Below are positions 13,733-14,883 of a DNA stretch of 14,883 bases, piece after piece (within the stretch, counting starts at the first letter, position 1; each line of letters starts with the position of its first letter). Below the pieces are notes generated by a model that saw only the letters and a list, made by a program, of their open reading frames with translations, searched no databases and was not told the origin of the DNA. Made by a program: the position numbers and the translations under genes. The DNA is from Baffinella frigidus (Eukaryota; Cryptophyceae; Cryptomonadales; Baffinellaceae): positions 244,011 through 258,893 of the forward strand of contig MU646429.1 in NCBI GenBank assembly GCA_026770585.1. Direction: 5' to 3'.

Positions 13733-13869
13733 CGCCCGGACCTAACGTTGAACGCTGACCGAAAAAAACGGTATTGAAGGACGCGACTCGTACCAAATTC
13801 GGGACGTGATCACGTGCAGGGGAACTCCGAACCAAATCCACACAAACTCAACATTCAAGACCCGCGACG
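13733..13869. promoter_or_regulatory. Divergent (bidirectional) promoter region with a CACGTG-bearing palindrome
   Basis: Only 137 bp separate the start codons of the EF-hand gene (13732, minus) and the lumen-protein gene (13870, plus), so both promoters and 5' leaders must fit here. ACGTGATCACGT at 13804-13815 is a perfect palindrome overlapping CACGTG at 13811-13816, a G-box/E-box type core (known to bind bZIP and bHLH factors). No TATA box is obvious. Confidence 0.6.
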
Positions 13870-14126
13870 ATGCGCGTCTGGATGCTGGCGGTCCTGCCTG
13901 TGTGCGCCGCGTTCGCCCCCTACCCGTCGGCCCTCCCTGCGCCCTCCCTCCGCGCGGCGGCCTCTGCGCAACGCTTTTCCCAGCCGGCAATGAGCCTCGG
14001 GGAGAGCGAGGTTGGCGAGGGAAGGAGGAGGGCGATCCTCGCTGGAGGCGCCTCGCTGCTCACGCTGCTCCCGCTCTTCACGTCCGACCCAGCCGCCGCA
14101 TTCGAGAACCGCGTGGAGAAGAGGGG
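13870..14126 (+). CDS. Lumen-protein gene exon 1 (three-part targeting presequence)
   Basis: It has 257 bp and ends in phase 2. It carries all three targeting segments: ER signal, plastid transit region rich in Ala/Ser/Pro, and a Tat-type lumen signal. The start is the first ATG after the divergent region; the ~16-residue hydrophobic N-terminus fits a signal peptide. Reading past the donor gives a stop at 14176-14178. Confidence 0.82.
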
Positions 14127-14368
14127 GTGCATGCCTTCCCGCCTCCCCCCCGCACAGACACATGCCCGCGAAGTGTGAAAGTCCCTGGGGAATCTGGGAT
14201 AGAGTCTCGATCCATGGCGCCGCTCACGTCTGAACATCTCGCCCAACAGGGCTGCGCCTCCGATGAACGGATTCGGGCCGAAGAAGGGCGTCGGGGAAGG
14301 CCCCGACAAGGCAGGCAAGCTCAAGAAATGCGGCTACGCGCCCAACTGCTTCTCCTCCGACGCTCCAG
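13870..14368 (+). CDS. Thylakoid-lumen-targeted DUF1499-like protein (5' complete, runs off the right edge)
   Basis: Two exons, 13870-14126 and 14250-14368, are joined in phase 2 (GGGG|GTGCAT ... CCAACAG|GGCTGC) and encode 125 codons plus one base. The order is: signal peptide MRVWMLAVLPVCA with cleavage before F of AFAPYPS (the FAP-type motif of red secondary plastids); a transit peptide to about residue 50; twin-arginine GRRRAIL, a hydrophobic stretch and DPAAA|FEN as the lumen signal; then the mature start with GKLKKCGYAPNCFSS, which resembles the C-x(3)-PNC-x-SS signature at the start of DUF1499 proteins. Function of the family in plastids is not established. The next donor is CCAG|GTGAGG at 14369. 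Confidence 0.8.
14250..14368 (+). CDS. Lumen-protein gene exon 2 (DUF1499 N-terminal motif)
   Basis: It has 119 bp, phase 2 to 1: AAPPMNGFGPKKGVGEG, PDKAGKLKKCGYAPNCFSS, DAP. It contains the conserved Cys/PNC region. The intron before it (14127-14249) is 123 bp and free of telomere-like repeats, unlike those of the divergent neighbour. Confidence 0.78.
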
Positions 14369-14883
14369 GTGAGGGAAGAAAGGGAGGGTGGGTGTTGTCA
14401 GAGTCAGATCCCTAAGGGTGTCTCGGGGGCGGGTCGGCGAGGGGAGAGACACGCCCCACAGTCCACCAGCAACCCGTAGCAGCTTTTATCCGGGTCGGGT
14501 ACTGTAGTAAATTTCAGCCAAAATGCTCGAATCTCCCCGTCAGCAAATCGAGGCCCTTAAGGTTTCCTACCGTAGGGTCCGACGAATTTGCCGGGAAAAA
14601 AATTCATCCCCGAATTCTTGCAACGATCCGGTAACAGCTGCTACGGGTTGCTGGTGGGTGACAAGGCTGATAGCACAGTCGAGCGAGGCCATGCAATTTA
14701 AACCGCCTTTTATGCCATCTCAAGGGCGGAGGTTGTCAGATTTTGCAATCTTATAGCTTCGACACATCTGTAAAATAGCGTAAAATCCACCCGAAGATAG
14801 CAAAAACATGTTTTGAATTGCGTGGCTTCGCCCATGACGGTGAGGGAATAAAAAGGGTGGGTCCGCCCAGCCACCCAACGTTG
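14369..14883 (+). other. Intron 2 of the lumen-protein gene (incomplete)
   Basis: It begins GTGAGGGAAG. No acceptor followed by a convincing DUF1499 continuation is seen before the window ends, so the intron probably extends beyond 14883. The 77-codon open frame at 14523-14756 overlaps the inverted-repeat element and has no recognisable features. Confidence 0.6.
14464..14656. mobile_element. MITE-like segment with perfect 21-bp terminal inverted repeats
   Basis: CACCAGCAACCCGTAGCAGCT at 14464-14484 has its exact reverse complement at 14636-14656. The 193-bp unit lies inside intron 2 and shows further weak inner symmetry (TTATCCGGGTCG against CGATCCGGTAA). No target-site duplication is evident, and it encodes nothing recognisable. 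Confidence 0.7.

Noticed and set aside
12941-13513. Plus-strand frame of 190 codons as a gene opposite exon 1
   Set aside because: It overlaps the minus exon 1, which has low-complexity but protein-like composition, an ATG at the divergent promoter and a donor in phase; the + frame shows no recognisable features.
14523-14756. A separate 77-codon gene in the lumen-protein intron
   Set aside because: It spans the right terminal repeat of the inverted-repeat element, has no homology that I recognise and no promoter context.

Overview
This is a nuclear DNA window from a eukaryotic alga with a red-derived secondary plastid. A cryptophyte is my best guess, with moderate to low confidence; a stramenopile or haptophyte is possible. 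The evidence is GT-AG introns everywhere, no bacterial operon structure, and at the right end a gene whose product has a signal peptide, an AFAP-type transit peptide and a twin-arginine thylakoid segment.

Almost the whole window (about 114-13732, minus strand, 5' end at the right) reads as ONE gene split into at least 20 small exons of 36-168 bp after a 540-bp first exon. The introns are packed with degenerate telomere-like heptamers (GGGTTTA, GGGTTTG, GGTGTGG and so on, written on the + strand). The exons are easy to miss but join in one consistent reading frame: 23 candidate exons give about 804 codons with no stop, and EF-hand loops are rebuilt exactly across splice junctions. The product is a long multi-EF-hand protein with an Arg/Pro/Ser-rich N-terminus, resembling EFCAB6-type ciliary/flagellar EF-hand proteins (inference). 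The gene runs off the left edge.

Nearly every exon is surrounded by partial tandem copies of itself. Copies upstream in the sense direction keep the acceptor and exon 5' part; copies downstream keep the exon 3' part and donor; one intact exon remains between them. Most copies differ from the intact exon mainly at synonymous third positions. The heptamer arrays lie mostly in the orientation that contains neither GT nor AG in the pre-mRNA.

Right end: a 137-bp divergent intergenic region with a CACGTG-bearing palindrome, then a + strand gene (13870 onward, two exons seen, runs off the right edge) for a DUF1499-like protein predicted to be targeted to the thylakoid lumen. Its second intron holds a 193-bp segment with perfect 21-bp terminal inverted repeats.
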